Assembly: GCF_001644025.1 (NCBI RefSeq)
Contig: NZ_LUUK01000182.1
Coordinates: forward strand, 1-64,000
Direction: 5' to 3'
Length of the DNA: 64,000 nucleotides
DNA from: Methylomonas koyamae
GTDB taxonomy: Bacteria > Pseudomonadota > Gammaproteobacteria > Methylococcales > Methylomonadaceae
The notes under the pieces are model-generated. The model did not search any database and was not told the origin of the DNA. It worked only from the letters and a program-made list of their open reading frames with translations. Below are positions 46,423 through 56,121 of the stretch, piece by piece (position 1 is the first letter of the stretch; the number at the start of each line of letters is the position of its first letter). The position numbers and the translations under genes are program-made.

Positions 46423-49104
46423 TTATTCAAACCCATACCCAAACTCCCCGTCCTCGACCTTGACATGCACTCGCTCGATCGGCGTGCCTTCCATCATCCG
46501 GATCAAAAATTCCTCGCTGATTTTCGGCAACACGGTATTGGTCAGGATCGCGTCTATCATCCGGCCGCCGCTTTCCAGTTCGGTACAGCGACTGGCGATC
46601 AGTTTGATCACCTCGTCGTCATAGCTGAACGGCACTTTGTGCGATTCTTCCACCCGCTTTTTGATGCGATTTAGTTGCAAGCGGGCGATCGCGCCTATCA
46701 TTTCGTCGCTGAGCGGGTAGTACGGAATCACAACTAGACGGCCCAGCAACGCCGGAGGGAACACCTTCAACAACGGTTCGCGCAAGGCTTTGGCGATGCC
46801 TTCCGGTTCCGGCATTAGATCCGGGTCCTTGCACAGGTTCGCGATCAAATCGGTACCGGCGTTGGTAGTGAGCAAGATCAGCGTGTTTTTGAAGTCGATG
46901 ACCCGGCCTTCGCCGTCTTCCATCCAGCCCTTGTCGAACACCTGGAAGAAGATTTCGTGGACATCCGGATGGGCTTTTTCCACCTCGTCCAGCAACACCA
47001 CGCTGTAGGGCCGCCGCCGCACCGCTTCAGTCAATACGCCGCCCTCGCCGTAACCGACGTAGCCGGGAGGCGCGCCTTTCAGCGTGGAGACGGTATGCGC
47101 TTCCTGGTATTCGCTCATGTTGATGGTGATGACGTTTTGCTCGCCGCCGTAGAGCGCTTCGGCCAGTGCCAGCGCGGTTTCGGTCTTGCCGACGCCGGAG
47201 GTACCGGCCAACATGAACACGCCGATCGGTTTGTTGGGGTTGTCGAGACCGGCGCGCGAGGTCTGGATGCGCTTGGCGATCATCTCCAACGCGTGGCGTT
47301 GGCCGATGATGCGTTGCTCCAGATTGTCCGCCAATTTCAGCACGGTCTCGATTTCGTTTTTGACCATCCGGCCGACCGGAATGCCGGTCCAATCCTGCAC
47401 CACCGAAGCCACGGCCTGATGGTCGACGGTCGGCAAAATCAACGGCGATTCGCCTTGTTGTTCGTGCAACTGCGCTTGCAGGGCTTTCAATTCGGCGAGC
47501 AACGCGTCGCGATCCTCGCCGCCGGCCTCGGCGTCACTGGCCCCGTCCACCGCGTGCCCGGCGGCGCGTAGCTTGCCGCGCAGCGCCAGAATCTGTTCGA
47601 CCAAGGCTTTCTCCGCATTCCAGCGCTCTTCCAAACCGACTAGGCGCTCGCGTTCGGCGGCCAGTTTTTCGTTGGCCAGTTCCTCGCGCCCCGCCACTTC
47701 GACGCCGACGGCTTTCTCGCGGCCGATGATCGCCAGTTCGGTTTCCAGCGCGTCGATGCGCTTGCGGCAATCGTCGACTTCCGCAGGCACCGCGTGTTGA
47801 CTGACGCCGACACGGGCGCAGGCGGTATCCAGCAAGCTGACCGCTTTATCCGGCAATTGCCGAGCCGGAATGTAGCGATGCGACAGTTTGACGGCGGCTT
47901 CCAGCGCCTCGTCCAGAATCAAGACTTGATGGTGCTTCTCCTGCACCGATACGACACCGCGCATCATGCCGATGGCTTTGGCTTCGTCGGGTTCGTGAAC
48001 TTGCACGACTTGAAAGCGGCGGGTCAAGGCCGGATCTTTTTCGATATGTTTTTTGTATTCGGCCCAGGTCGTGGCCGCGACGGTACGCAATGCGCCGCGC
48101 GCCAAGGCCGGTTTCAGCAGGTTGGCCGCGTCGCCGGTACCCGCCGCGCCGCCGGCGCCTACCAGGGTATGGGCTTCGTCGATGAACAAAATGATCGGCT
48201 TCGGCGAAGCCTGAACTTCTTCGATCACTTGACGCAGACGGTTTTCGAATTCGCCCTTCATGCTGGCGCCGGCTTGCAACAAGCCGACATCCAAGGTGCG
48301 CAAACTGACGTCCCGCAACGACGGTGGCACGTCGCCGGCAACGATTTTCAGCGCGAAGCCTTCGACGACGGCGGTCTTGCCGACGCCCGCCTCGCCGGTC
48401 AGGATCGGGTTGTTCTGGCGGCGGCGCATCAGGATGTCGATAACCTGGCGGATTTCCTCGTCGCGACCGACAATCGGATCGATCTTGCCGTTACGGGCCT
48501 GTTCGGTCAGATCGACGGTAAACTGCTTCAATGCTTCTTGCTTGCCCATCGCCGCCGGCGCGATCGCGCCGCTGGCCTCGCCGGGCGTCGCGGCGATATG
48601 CGAGCCGTCGCTGGCCGCCAAACCTTCTTCCGGGGAACCGGCGGTGATTTTCGGAAATTCGTCGGTAACGGTGTCCGGTTTCAGTTTGTCGAACTCGCGG
48701 GAAATGCCGATTAATTCGTTGCGTAGCGCCTTGGTTTTCAACATGCCGATCAACAGATGCCCGCTACGCACTTGATTTTCGCCATACAGCAAGGTGCCGT
48801 AAACCCAGCCGCGCTCGACACTGTCCTCAATGTGCGGCGAGAAGTCGGAAATGGCGGTGGAACCGCGCGGCAATTTGTCCAACGCCGCTGTCACTTCCTT
48901 GGCGATCACCGAACCGTCCAAGCCGTAATGCTTGAGCAGACGGTGAATATCGGAGTCCGGCAATTGCAGCAACTGGCTCAACCAATGCACCAGTTCGACA
49001 TAAGGGTTACCGCGTAATTTGCAAAACACCGTCGCGCTTTCCACGGCTTTGTAGCAAACCTTGTTTAACTTCCCGAACAGCTTGACTCGGCTAATTTCCG
49101 CCAT
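46423..49104 (-). CDS. clpV: T6SS sheath-disassembly ATPase ClpV
   Basis: 893-residue AAA+ ClpB-type unfoldase (TssH) that recycles contracted TssBC sheaths. The N-terminal double Clp-N repeat is divergent as in ClpV ([20 protein letters not shown]). The two nucleotide sites are visible: Walker [17 protein letters not shown] with Walker [16 protein letters not shown], and [20 protein letters not shown] with [16 protein letters not shown]. The coiled-coil M domain lies at about 410-530. Flanked by tssG and the effector section. Confidence 0.96.
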   Translation of the reverse strand: MAEISRVKLFGKLNKVCYKAVESATVFCKLRGNPYVELVHWLSQLLQLPDSDIHRLLKHYGLDGSVIAKEVTAALDKLPRGSTAISDFSPHIEDSVERGWVYGTLLYGENQVRSGHLLIGMLKTKALRNELIGISREFDKLKPDTVTDEFPKITAGSPEEGLAASDGSHIAATPGEASGAIAPAAMGKQEALKQFTVDLTEQARNGKIDPIVGRDEEIRQVIDILMRRRQNNPILTGEAGVGKTAVVEGFALKIVAGDVPPSLRDVSLRTLDVGLLQAGASMKGEFENRLRQVIEEVQASPKPIILFIDEAHTLVGAGGAAGTGDAANLLKPALARGALRTVAATTWAEYKKHIEKDPALTRRFQVVQVHEPDEAKAIGMMRGVVSVQEKHHQVLILDEALEAAVKLSHRYIPARQLPDKAVSLLDTACARVGVSQHAVPAEVDDCRKRIDALETELAIIGREKAVGVEVAGREELANEKLAAERERLVGLEERWNAEKALVEQILALRGKLRAAGHAVDGASDAEAGGEDRDALLAELKALQAQLHEQQGESPLILPTVDHQAVASVVQDWTGIPVGRMVKNEIETVLKLADNLEQRIIGQRHALEMIAKRIQTSRAGLDNPNKPIGVFMLAGTSGVGKTETALALAEALYGGEQNVITINMSEYQEAHTVSTLKGAPPGYVGYGEGGVLTEAVRRRPYSVVLLDEVEKAHPDVHEIFFQVFDKGWMEDGEGRVIDFKNTLILLTTNAGTDLIANLCKDPDLMPEPEGIAKALREPLLKVFPPALLGRLVVIPYYPLSDEMIGAIARLQLNRIKKRVEESHKVPFSYDDEVIKLIASRCTELESGGRMIDAILTNTVLPKISEEFLIRMMEGTPIERVHVKVEDGEFGYGFE

Positions 49105-49138
49105 CGTTGGTTCCCATCGTTATCGTTTTAGGTATCGC

Positions 49139-50185
49139 TCATCGGGCGCCGACAGCGGCGATGAACGGGTTAAGCGTTAAATCGTCGGCATCGGCGCAGG
49201 TCGAGCGCGGCCCCAACCACAGACTCCAGCCCAGCTGCCCGCCACCGCGCTCGGCCAGAACCGCCGGCTGGGCCGGTTGCCCCAAGCAGAGCTCGGCCGG
49301 CACTTGATCGGCCTGCAAACTCAGTTGAGCATCCCACACCCACTCGTCGCCGGCGTATTGCCGGACGATGGCCACCAGTTGCGGCAGCAAGATCCCGCCC
49401 GGCAGCAGCGCCAAATACAAAACCAACGGCAACGGCCCCAGCACGACTCTGAACTTGTGCTGACAACCGAACACGCTGGCACCAATCACGGCGGACTGTC
49501 CCAACGCGGCGGTGACCATGCTCAAGCCCAGACGAGTCTGTTCGCGCGGCTGTATATCCATCCATTCGCCGACAAATTCGGCGATCCGCACCGGAACCCG
49601 CAAAATATCGGAAAGAATAGACCGCAACCCATCCGGGTGCTTGGCCTGTCCCGAAAAATGGCCGGCATAAAATAGCCGAGCCCGATCCGGCAGCGCGTCG
49701 CGATCCTGAAAAGCGTTGCCGGCCGTGCCTTGCAAGGCCGCTACGTAGAAACCGAAGCGGTCGGTCTCGGGCCTGTCGTAGCTCACCTCCGGCCGAGCAT
49801 TGGCCCAGGCTCGGTAGAACAGGCCTATCATCCGGTGGTGAAACACGTCGACAAAGCGCGCGAAGGTCGGGTCGTGATGATGCCGGAGACGTTCGCGGGC
49901 GTACTCGGTCAAATGCAAGGGTAACGGTCCGTTGGGACCGAACAAACCCATGAAATTCACGGCCAAGCGCGGCTTGGCGCCGTCGGCGTGGTAGCGAGCC
50001 ACCGTCGAAGCCGGGAATTCCAACTCCGGCTCTTGCGACAAATGCACCGGATCGTCCACGGCTTTAACGCTGGTTCCCAGCCGAGGCTTGTCGGGATTGG
50101 CGCACTCGATCAAGCGCATCGCCTCGAAAAAATCGAATCGCGACGCGTCCTTGATCAATTCGGCCATCAAATCGTGTGACGACAT
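49139..50185 (-). CDS. tssG: T6SS baseplate protein TssG
   Basis: About 348 residues. TssG family segments: FDFFEAMRLIECANPDKPRL, LAVNFMGLFGPNGPLPLHLT, YARERLRHHHDPTFARFVDV, FHHRMIGLFYRAWANARPEV and a C-terminal LGPLPLVLYLALLPGG. TssG joins TssE, TssF and TssK in the baseplate wedge. ATG at 50185 was chosen because it has GAGG 5 nt upstream; it overlaps tssF by 19 nt. An alternative ATG at 50167 overlaps the tssF stop as TGATG. Confidence 0.95.
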   Translation of the reverse strand: MSSHDLMAELIKDASRFDFFEAMRLIECANPDKPRLGTSVKAVDDPVHLSQEPELEFPASTVARYHADGAKPRLAVNFMGLFGPNGPLPLHLTEYARERLRHHHDPTFARFVDVFHHRMIGLFYRAWANARPEVSYDRPETDRFGFYVAALQGTAGNAFQDRDALPDRARLFYAGHFSGQAKHPDGLRSILSDILRVPVRIAEFVGEWMDIQPREQTRLGLSMVTAALGQSAVIGASVFGCQHKFRVVLGPLPLVLYLALLPGGILLPQLVAIVRQYAGDEWVWDAQLSLQADQVPAELCLGQPAQPAVLAERGGGQLGWSLWLGPRSTCADADDLTLNPFIAAVGAR

Positions 50186-52059
50186 CCCATCCTCGCAGGC
50201 CAACGCGCCACCTCGCCTCTATCGGTGCTGCGAATCACGGTTTCGACGAACGAATTGATCGACACATAGCGGCTGAAGAAGCGTTCCAGTACCGTACCCA
50301 GCAGAAAATAACCGCCGCCCTCGAAGGCGGACTCGTCCAATACCACGGTAATTTCCAGCCCGCGGCCGAAGACCATCGGCCCATTGGCATCGATACGCCT
50401 GACCACGTTTTTAGCGTTGACCGAGATCACGCCCTCGATCTGCTTTTTGACGGCCGGCTCGCGCTGGTCGGCGTACAGACTTAATAGTTCGCGTAACGCG
50501 CCGGCGCCGATTTTCGGATCGGTATCGATCAGCGACAGATAATTCAGCGATAAATGGTTTACCAAACGCCAGACCGAGTCCGCTTCGTAGGCCGCCGGCA
50601 ACGGCCGGGTAGGCCCGACGATGCAACGTATCGCCTTGACCGGGGCGCTAATCTGCAACGTAAAATCGGTATCGCCGAGACCGACCGGCATCACCAACGG
50701 CAAGTCGCGATTGGTGCATAGCGTCTCCAGCCCCAATTGCGCCAAATTGCCGGCATACGGCGCTTCGGCGGCGTCCACCAACGCGACGAACACCTCGCTG
50801 CCGATATAGCTGGAGCGCACGCCCTTACGCCGCTGTCTCGATGACAGCACCCGTTTCACGCGCCTGAGCGAGTAGAAGGCGGTCTCGCCGTGGCCCTGGT
50901 AAGCGGTTTTCGAGCCGTAGAACGGCAGGAACGCGCGTTCGCTGCCCTGATCCTTGCTATAACCGGTCACTTCGGCGACGCTGTAGACTTCGTAATCCAT
51001 CGGGCGACTGCGGTCGACGACAATGTGATATTCGGATTGGCGCTGATCGATCTGCAACCGATCGGTCCGCTTCGGGAACAGATTGATGGCCGGCGCGCAA
51101 AATAAGGCTAGATTGTTTTGATCCAGCACGTTAATCAATTGAGCGTCGCTACGGTCCAGCAACACGAACAATTCGAGTTCCTCGCCGTCGCAAGCCGCCG
51201 CCAGTTCGGTCAAGCCATCCAATTCGATAAACAGATACCGCTCCGGAAACGCGAAATATTCCTGCAAAATCCGGTAGCCGTCGAACGACCTCGGCGTTTG
51301 TTGCAGTAAGGCCTCTTCCGGCTCGAAGCCCATTCCTCGCACCCAATGACGACCGCCGTCCAAATAACGCACCGTGGAAGCATTGGCTCGGGTGTGTTTT
51401 CCGGCAATGCCGACGACATTGGCCAACAATTGTTCGTAGAGCCGATAGGGAATATTGCCGGCCCCGCGCAGAAACAGCGGCAAGCGGTCGAGCGCGATTT
51501 TATTGAATTTGGCGCCGCCCAAGCTGCGTAGCACGATGCGCAACGCCGCCTTGACCGGCACGGCATATTTGCCGGCCGACACGCCATGACTCGAAACCGC
51601 CGCCAGGGTCGGCAGGTATTCGAGTTGGCCAATCTGTAGCGGCAACAATTCCACCGCTTGCGAGGTACGATATTCGCAAGCCGTCTGTTCGCCCTTGGCA
51701 ATTTGCGAACGCAGCACCGTCCCCTTGGGAATCGTCGCACCGTCGGCCAAGGCCGCTTCGGCAAAATCCGGTTTGAACTCGACGACCGCCATCGACGGCG
51801 TTGCCGACAAATAATGCGGGTAAACGATTTGCAGCAATTGCTGCGTAAAATTGGGAAACTCGGCATCGACCTTAAGCTGCACCCGCGCCGCCATAAAGGC
51901 GAAGCCTTCGAACAAGCGTTCGACATAGGGATCGGAGCATTCGAAAGTGTCTAGACCGAGACGGCTGGCAATCTTGGGATATTCGGCCGCGAATTCCGCA
52001 CCGACCTCGCGCACGTATTGCAGCTCGCGGTTATAATATTTCAGCAACTTGGGGTCCAT
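50167..52059 (-). CDS. tssF: T6SS baseplate protein TssF
   Basis: 630 residues. Begins MDPKLLKYYNRELQYVREVG, the TssF hallmark, followed by EFAAEYPKIASRLGLDTFEC, PYVERLFEGFAFMAARVQLK and EFPNFTQQLLQIVYPHYLSA. The C-terminus has GRGLEITVVLDESAFEGGGY and LGTVLERFFSRYVSINSFVE. It is the largest baseplate wedge subunit. It starts 3 nt after the tssE stop. Confidence 0.96.
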   Translation of the reverse strand: MDPKLLKYYNRELQYVREVGAEFAAEYPKIASRLGLDTFECSDPYVERLFEGFAFMAARVQLKVDAEFPNFTQQLLQIVYPHYLSATPSMAVVEFKPDFAEAALADGATIPKGTVLRSQIAKGEQTACEYRTSQAVELLPLQIGQLEYLPTLAAVSSHGVSAGKYAVPVKAALRIVLRSLGGAKFNKIALDRLPLFLRGAGNIPYRLYEQLLANVVGIAGKHTRANASTVRYLDGGRHWVRGMGFEPEEALLQQTPRSFDGYRILQEYFAFPERYLFIELDGLTELAAACDGEELELFVLLDRSDAQLINVLDQNNLALFCAPAINLFPKRTDRLQIDQRQSEYHIVVDRSRPMDYEVYSVAEVTGYSKDQGSERAFLPFYGSKTAYQGHGETAFYSLRRVKRVLSSRQRRKGVRSSYIGSEVFVALVDAAEAPYAGNLAQLGLETLCTNRDLPLVMPVGLGDTDFTLQISAPVKAIRCIVGPTRPLPAAYEADSVWRLVNHLSLNYLSLIDTDPKIGAGALRELLSLYADQREPAVKKQIEGVISVNAKNVVRRIDANGPMVFGRGLEITVVLDESAFEGGGYFLLGTVLERFFSRYVSINSFVETVIRSTDRGEVARWPARMGCRHTI

Positions 52060-52062
52060 CGC

Positions 52063-52566
52063 CTAACCGTCCCAATCCTTCACGGTGATTTCCCCGGTTT
52101 CCAAATCCAGATCGCTACGGATATACAAATGCACGGGTAGCGGTTGCGCCCACAAATCGCCTTCTATTCGAAACGACAGCGCTTTATTGCTCATTTGTTC
52201 GCTGTCCTTGATCAATTCGACGCTGAGGCTGTCGGCCAAAATGCGCGGTTCGAACTGAGCGATGGCTTGCCGAACCTTGGTTTCGACCTTACGCACGTCG
52301 ATGCCGGTCACCGCCACGCCGGAAAACACCGGCGAACCGAAATTGATCACCGAGCGCGCGGCATGCGGCACCTCGGACAAATCCATCATGCTCTCCAGCG
52401 CCGCGGTATTGAGCAACCAACTCAAATCGCGCAGCACGCTTTGCCGCAACTGACGCAACGACATCACCCGCTGCTCGCGCGCCTCGGTCCGATTCTCCGG
52501 CGCATCGTCGGTCAGACGATCCAGTAACGAGGGTTGCAAGCGCTCGGAATGCAACAATTCAGCCAT
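52063..52566 (-). CDS. tssE: T6SS baseplate protein TssE (gp25-like)
   Basis: 167 residues. N-terminal LQPSLLDRLTDDAPENRTEA. The gp25-like lysozyme fold has RQSVLRDLSWLLNTAALESM, HAARSVINFGSPVFSGVAVT and IAQFEPRILADSLSVELIKD. Structural, not enzymatic: it initiates sheath assembly on the baseplate. It starts 11 nt after tagJ and is coupled to tssF by a 3-nt gap. Confidence 0.94.
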   Translation of the reverse strand: MAELLHSERLQPSLLDRLTDDAPENRTEAREQRVMSLRQLRQSVLRDLSWLLNTAALESMMDLSEVPHAARSVINFGSPVFSGVAVTGIDVRKVETKVRQAIAQFEPRILADSLSVELIKDSEQMSNKALSFRIEGDLWAQPLPVHLYIRSDLDLETGEITVKDWDG

Positions 52567-52577
52567 TTCGCGTGCCC

Positions 52578-53372
52578 CTACTCGCTAGCCAATTCGATCA
52601 GGCGCAAGTCCAGCAACGCGTAATCGTCGACATCGGTGGCCAACAAACGTTGCCCAAGTCCGTGAACGATTCCGTCGGCGACCGCTTGCCAGTCGGTCAG
52701 CCGCGACAGGCGTATCCGCGGGTCGTCGGATGCGTCCGAACCGGAATAACGGGTCGGAATCAAACCGTCCGCCTCGCCGCCGTTGACCCAGGTAAAGTGG
52801 GCCGGGACCCAAACCAAATCGCGTAAATCCGTGGGCGGCTCCAACTGAATCTTGCCGATTTGCATAAACGGAATCCAGTAATAGCGACCATTCATGATCG
52901 CTTCCAAACACGGCCCAAGCCGACTATCGGCGTCGGCGATCCACGCAAACGGCGTACCGTCGACACTCCCCGAGGTGGCGGGCGCCTGCTCCAGGGCCTG
53001 GACGCGCATCTGGGCGGCCTGTTGATAGTTGCCGTTATTTTCCAGTTTTAGCGCTTCCAGCAACAACGCCAGCCATTCCCGCGGCTCGCCAAAAATCAGT
53101 GGTGTTTTCAGTCCGGCGAAAACATCCTTGCGCAATGCCTCGCATTGCAATACTTGTTCGTAAGTGCCGACCATCAGCAGGGTGGATTTGTCCAGGTCCC
53201 GTAACACGTTCAATTGAGTCAGGGCTTTGTCCCATTGACCGAACAGACAATAAAGCTGAAACAGCAAGATGCGGGATTTTGGCTCCGCTGGGTTTTGCCG
53301 GATGAGTTGTTGCGTGTTCCGCAACGCCTCGTCCAAATCGCCGTCGGCAATCAAGCGTGAAACGTCCTGCAT
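52578..53372 (-). CDS. tagJ: T6SS accessory protein TagJ (ImpE/SciE family)
   Basis: 264 residues. N-terminal TPR-like helices (DVSRLIADGDLDEALRNTQQ, LLFQLYCLFGQWDKALTQLN) and a C-terminal ImpE domain (FAWIADADSRLGPCLEAIMN, YYWIPFMQIGKIQLEPPTDL, DLVWVPAHFTWVNGGEADGL, PTRYSGSDASDDPRIRLSRL). TagJ binds TssB and can modulate sheath interaction with ClpV. It is found only in a subset of T6SS clusters. It starts 20 nt past the hcp terminator. Confidence 0.93.
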   Translation of the reverse strand: MQDVSRLIADGDLDEALRNTQQLIRQNPAEPKSRILLFQLYCLFGQWDKALTQLNVLRDLDKSTLLMVGTYEQVLQCEALRKDVFAGLKTPLIFGEPREWLALLLEALKLENNGNYQQAAQMRVQALEQAPATSGSVDGTPFAWIADADSRLGPCLEAIMNGRYYWIPFMQIGKIQLEPPTDLRDLVWVPAHFTWVNGGEADGLIPTRYSGSDASDDPRIRLSRLTDWQAVADGIVHGLGQRLLATDVDDYALLDLRLIELASE

Positions 53373-53391
53373 GGATGACTCCAGAAAATGG

Positions 53392-53419
53392 AAAAACCCC
53401 GGCGGAAAACCGCCGGGGG
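53392..53419 (-). terminator. Strong intrinsic terminator directly after hcp
   Basis: On the minus strand CCCCGGCGG and CCGCCGGGG form a perfect 9-bp GC stem with a TTTT loop (53397-53418), followed by five U. It begins 8 nt past the hcp stop and ends 20 nt before tagJ. It probably stops most transcripts after hcp, so that hcp mRNA is far more abundant than the baseplate genes. Confidence 0.9.
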
Positions 53420-53426
53420 TAGGCCC

Positions 53427-53909
53427 TTAAACGGTTTCGTTGGCTTTGACGCTCCAACCTTTGAACGCACCGGTAATCGGTGCCTCGCCTTCGCCGAACG
53501 AGTTGTATTTCATTTTGATTTCGTTGAAATTGATCGAGATACTCTCGGTCGGACGATCGCCGCCGCTACCTTGACTGTAGCTGCTGATAATCGCATCCGC
53601 GAGTTCGATTTCCAAATAAACCTGGCCCTTGGCATCGCTGCCGCCGGTTTGGATGAAGTGAATGGTTGCGGTTCCCAAACTTTTGCCGCAAATGGCTTGC
53701 ATCCACAAATCCACCGACGCCACGTCCATATTTTTGGTAAAAGTTACTTCCGAAAACGATGGATTACTGGTGTCGCGGTCCTTACCGCCGCCACTTTGCG
53801 AAATCGCCCGGCCCACGCCCATTTGCAGGCTGTCCAGCGTAATCCAGTCCTTGTGGCTGGCTACGGTGCTGTCGCCTTTAATTTCGGTTGCGAATTTTAA
53901 TAAAATCAT
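53427..53909 (-). CDS. hcp: T6SS inner-tube protein Hcp
   Basis: 160-residue TssD, the hexamer-forming tube subunit expelled on firing. Family features are MILLKFATEIKGDSTVASHK, SLQMGVGRAISQ, TSNPSFSEVTFTKNMDVASV and YSQGSGGDRPTESISINFNE. The ATG at 53909 has AAGGAG 6 nt upstream, one of the strongest ribosome sites in the cluster. The frame is open 7 codons earlier. No C-terminal effector extension. Confidence 0.96.
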   Translation of the reverse strand: MILLKFATEIKGDSTVASHKDWITLDSLQMGVGRAISQSGGGKDRDTSNPSFSEVTFTKNMDVASVDLWMQAICGKSLGTATIHFIQTGGSDAKGQVYLEIELADAIISSYSQGSGGDRPTESISINFNEIKMKYNSFGEGEAPITGAFKGWSVKANETV

Positions 53910-54074
53910 GGTGCTCTCCTTTCCGATCAAGTTTTAAGAAAAAATTTAACGGGTATCTTTACCCTGAGATTTATAGCCCCGGCGCGCCGGGATGTATAAA
54001 ACATCTGCCGCTGGCGGCAGCCAAAAATAGGCGGCCGCCGCCAACGCATACCAAACTCGGTTCGCCGAACCGGT
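53910..54074 (-). promoter_or_regulatory. Palindrome-rich leader upstream of hcp
   Basis: 165 nt between tssC and hcp, unlike the 3-40 nt gaps between most other genes of the cluster. It contains three perfect palindromes: CGGTTCG-C-CGAACCG (54058-54072), CTGCCGC-TG-GCGGCAG style (54005-54020) and the 14-bp CCCGGCGCGCCGGG (53978-53991). They may be processing or stability elements or mark a separate hcp promoter. No clean -10/-35 was picked. Confidence 0.5.
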
Positions 54075-55562
54075 CTAACCTTTTTGTGACGGTAATTTAG
54101 AGGTCAAACGCAAGGACACCGTCAACCCTTCCAATTGATAATGCGGCCGCAGAAAGAACTTGGACTGATAGTAGCCTGGGTTGCCTTCCACTTCCTCGAC
54201 AATCACCTCGGCGCCCGCCAACGGCCTGCGCGCCTTGTCTTTTTCGGTGGCTACCGCCGGATTGGTCAACACGTACTGACTGATCCAAGTATTCAGCCAA
54301 GCCTGCATGTCTTGACGCTCCTTGAAAGATCCGACTTTATCGCGAACGATACACTTCAAGTAATGCGCGAAGCGACAGGTCGCGAACAAGTAAGGCAAGC
54401 GGGCCGCCAAGTTGGCGTTGGCCGTCGCGTCGGGATCCTGGTATTCGAACGGTTTTTGCAAGGACTGCGCGCCGATGAAGGCCGCGAAATCGGTATTTTT
54501 CTTATGCAACAACGGCATGAAGCCACTTTTCGCCAGTTCGGCCTCGCGCCGATCGGTGATTGCGATTTCGGTCGGGCATTTCATATCGACACCGCCGTCG
54601 TCGGTCGGGAACGAGTGCACCGGCAAACCTTCGACCGCACCGCCGGACTCGATGCCGCGAATTTGCGAACACCAGCCGTAAAGCTTGAACGAGCGGTTGA
54701 TGTTGACCGCCATTGCGTACGCGGCGTTGGCCCAGGTGTACTTGCTGCTGTCGGCGCCGGACGTATCTTCTTCGAAATCGAACTCCTCGACCGGATCGGT
54801 TTTCGAACCGTAAGGCAAGCGGCTCAGGAAACGCGGCATCGCCAGACCGATGTAACGCGAGTCCTCCGACTCCCGCAACGAGCGCCAGGCCGCATACTCC
54901 GGCGTTTGGAAAATCTTGGTTAGATCGCGGGGATTGGCGAGCTCCGACCAACTTTCCATCTGCAACACCGAAGGCGCCACACCGGAGATGAAAGGCGCGT
55001 GCGCGGCGGCGCTGACTTTCGCCATCTCGCCCAACAACTCGACATCTTGCGGGCTGTGGTCGAAGTGGTAGTCGCCCACCAGACAGCCGAAGGGTTCGCC
55101 GCCAAAGGTGCCGTATTCCTCTTCGTACATCTTTTTAAACAAGGGGCTTTGATCCCAGGCCGTTCCCTTGAATTTTTTCAGGGTTTTACCCAATTCGTTT
55201 TTCGAGATGTTCAATACCTTGATTTTCAACATCTCGTCGGTTTCGGTGTTGTTCACCAAATAGTGCAGGCCTCGCCAAGCCCCTTCCAGTTTTTGAAAAT
55301 CCGGGTGGTGCAGAACCAGGTTAAGCTGCTCGGTGATTTTTTGATCCAAGCCGGCAATGATGGCCTGGATACTCTTGATCGCATCGTCGGAGACCTTGGT
55401 GACGTCCTGTAACGCGTATTGAGCCAAGGTGCCGACTGCGGTATTGACTTGGCTGGCGGCTTCGGTGCCCGGCTTGAATTCCTTCGCCAACAGCGCCGAA
55501 AAGTCGTCCAGTTCCAGAGTTTGGGTTGCGCCTTGCGCGGCTTGATTTTCCAATTCCGCCAT
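54075..55562 (-). CDS. tssC: T6SS contractile sheath large subunit TssC
   Basis: 495 residues. Conserved TssC (VipB/ImpC) segments: ITEQLNLVLHHPDFQKLEGA, WRGLHYLVNNTETDEMLKIK, FGGEPFGCLVGDYHFDHSPQ, AHAPFISGVAPSVLQMESW, YIGLAMPRFLSRLPYGSKTD, RFAHYLKCIVRDKVGSFKER and a C-terminal PHYQLEGLTVSLRLTSKLP. With TssB it forms the contractile sheath. It starts 3 nt after tssB. Confidence 0.97.
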   Translation of the reverse strand: MAELENQAAQGATQTLELDDFSALLAKEFKPGTEAASQVNTAVGTLAQYALQDVTKVSDDAIKSIQAIIAGLDQKITEQLNLVLHHPDFQKLEGAWRGLHYLVNNTETDEMLKIKVLNISKNELGKTLKKFKGTAWDQSPLFKKMYEEEYGTFGGEPFGCLVGDYHFDHSPQDVELLGEMAKVSAAAHAPFISGVAPSVLQMESWSELANPRDLTKIFQTPEYAAWRSLRESEDSRYIGLAMPRFLSRLPYGSKTDPVEEFDFEEDTSGADSSKYTWANAAYAMAVNINRSFKLYGWCSQIRGIESGGAVEGLPVHSFPTDDGGVDMKCPTEIAITDRREAELAKSGFMPLLHKKNTDFAAFIGAQSLQKPFEYQDPDATANANLAARLPYLFATCRFAHYLKCIVRDKVGSFKERQDMQAWLNTWISQYVLTNPAVATEKDKARRPLAGAEVIVEEVEGNPGYYQSKFFLRPHYQLEGLTVSLRLTSKLPSQKG

Positions 55563-55565
55563 GAC

Positions 55566-56081
55566 TTAACCCTCGCTGCCTTCGGCGTCGGCCGGTTTGG
55601 CCGAGGCGGCCAAGGTTTGCAGCAACGCTGGATCGTTGATCAATTTGGCAATCAATTCCTCCGCTCCGGTCTTGCCGTCCATATAAGTGATCAGATTGGA
55701 CAACTGCGTGCGGGCTTCGACGATTTTATCCAGGCCGGCGACCCGTTTGGCGACGGCGGCCGGCGAAAAGTCGTCCATGCTTTCGAAGGTAATATCGACA
55801 TTCAGGTTTCCTTCGCCGGTCAGAGTATTCGCCACCTGGAAAGCCACGCGCGGCTTCATCGATTTCAAGCGTTCGTTGAAATTATCGACATCGATTTCCA
55901 GTAACTTACGATCCGCCACCGGCGCCAACGGTTCCGCCGGCTTGCCGGACAAATCGGACATGACGCCCATCACGAACGGCAACTGCACCTTTTTTTCCGA
56001 GCCGTACAACTCGACGTCGTACTCGATCTGGACCCGGGGCGCCCGGTTCCTTTGAATAAACTTTTGACTGCTTTCTGCCAT
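55566..56081 (-). CDS. tssB: T6SS contractile sheath small subunit TssB
   Basis: 171 residues. Typical segments: SQKFIQRNRAPRVQIEYDVE, VQLPFVMGVMSDLSGK, FNERLKSMKPRVAFQVANTL, SMDDFSPAAVAKRVAGLDKI and ARTQLSNLITYMDGKTGAEE. It carries the recognition site for ClpV in homologues. It starts 40 nt after tssA and is coupled to tssC. Confidence 0.97.
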   Translation of the reverse strand: MAESSQKFIQRNRAPRVQIEYDVELYGSEKKVQLPFVMGVMSDLSGKPAEPLAPVADRKLLEIDVDNFNERLKSMKPRVAFQVANTLTGEGNLNVDITFESMDDFSPAAVAKRVAGLDKIVEARTQLSNLITYMDGKTGAEELIAKLINDPALLQTLAASAKPADAEGSEG

Positions 56082-56121
56082 GATATTCTCCGCTTGAGAT
56101 ATTTAACGACTACAAAAAAGG

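Noticed and set aside
47794-48714. Open frame of 306 codons opposite clpV
   Set aside because: Antisense to the AAA+ domain of clpV; no ribosome-binding site or family features.
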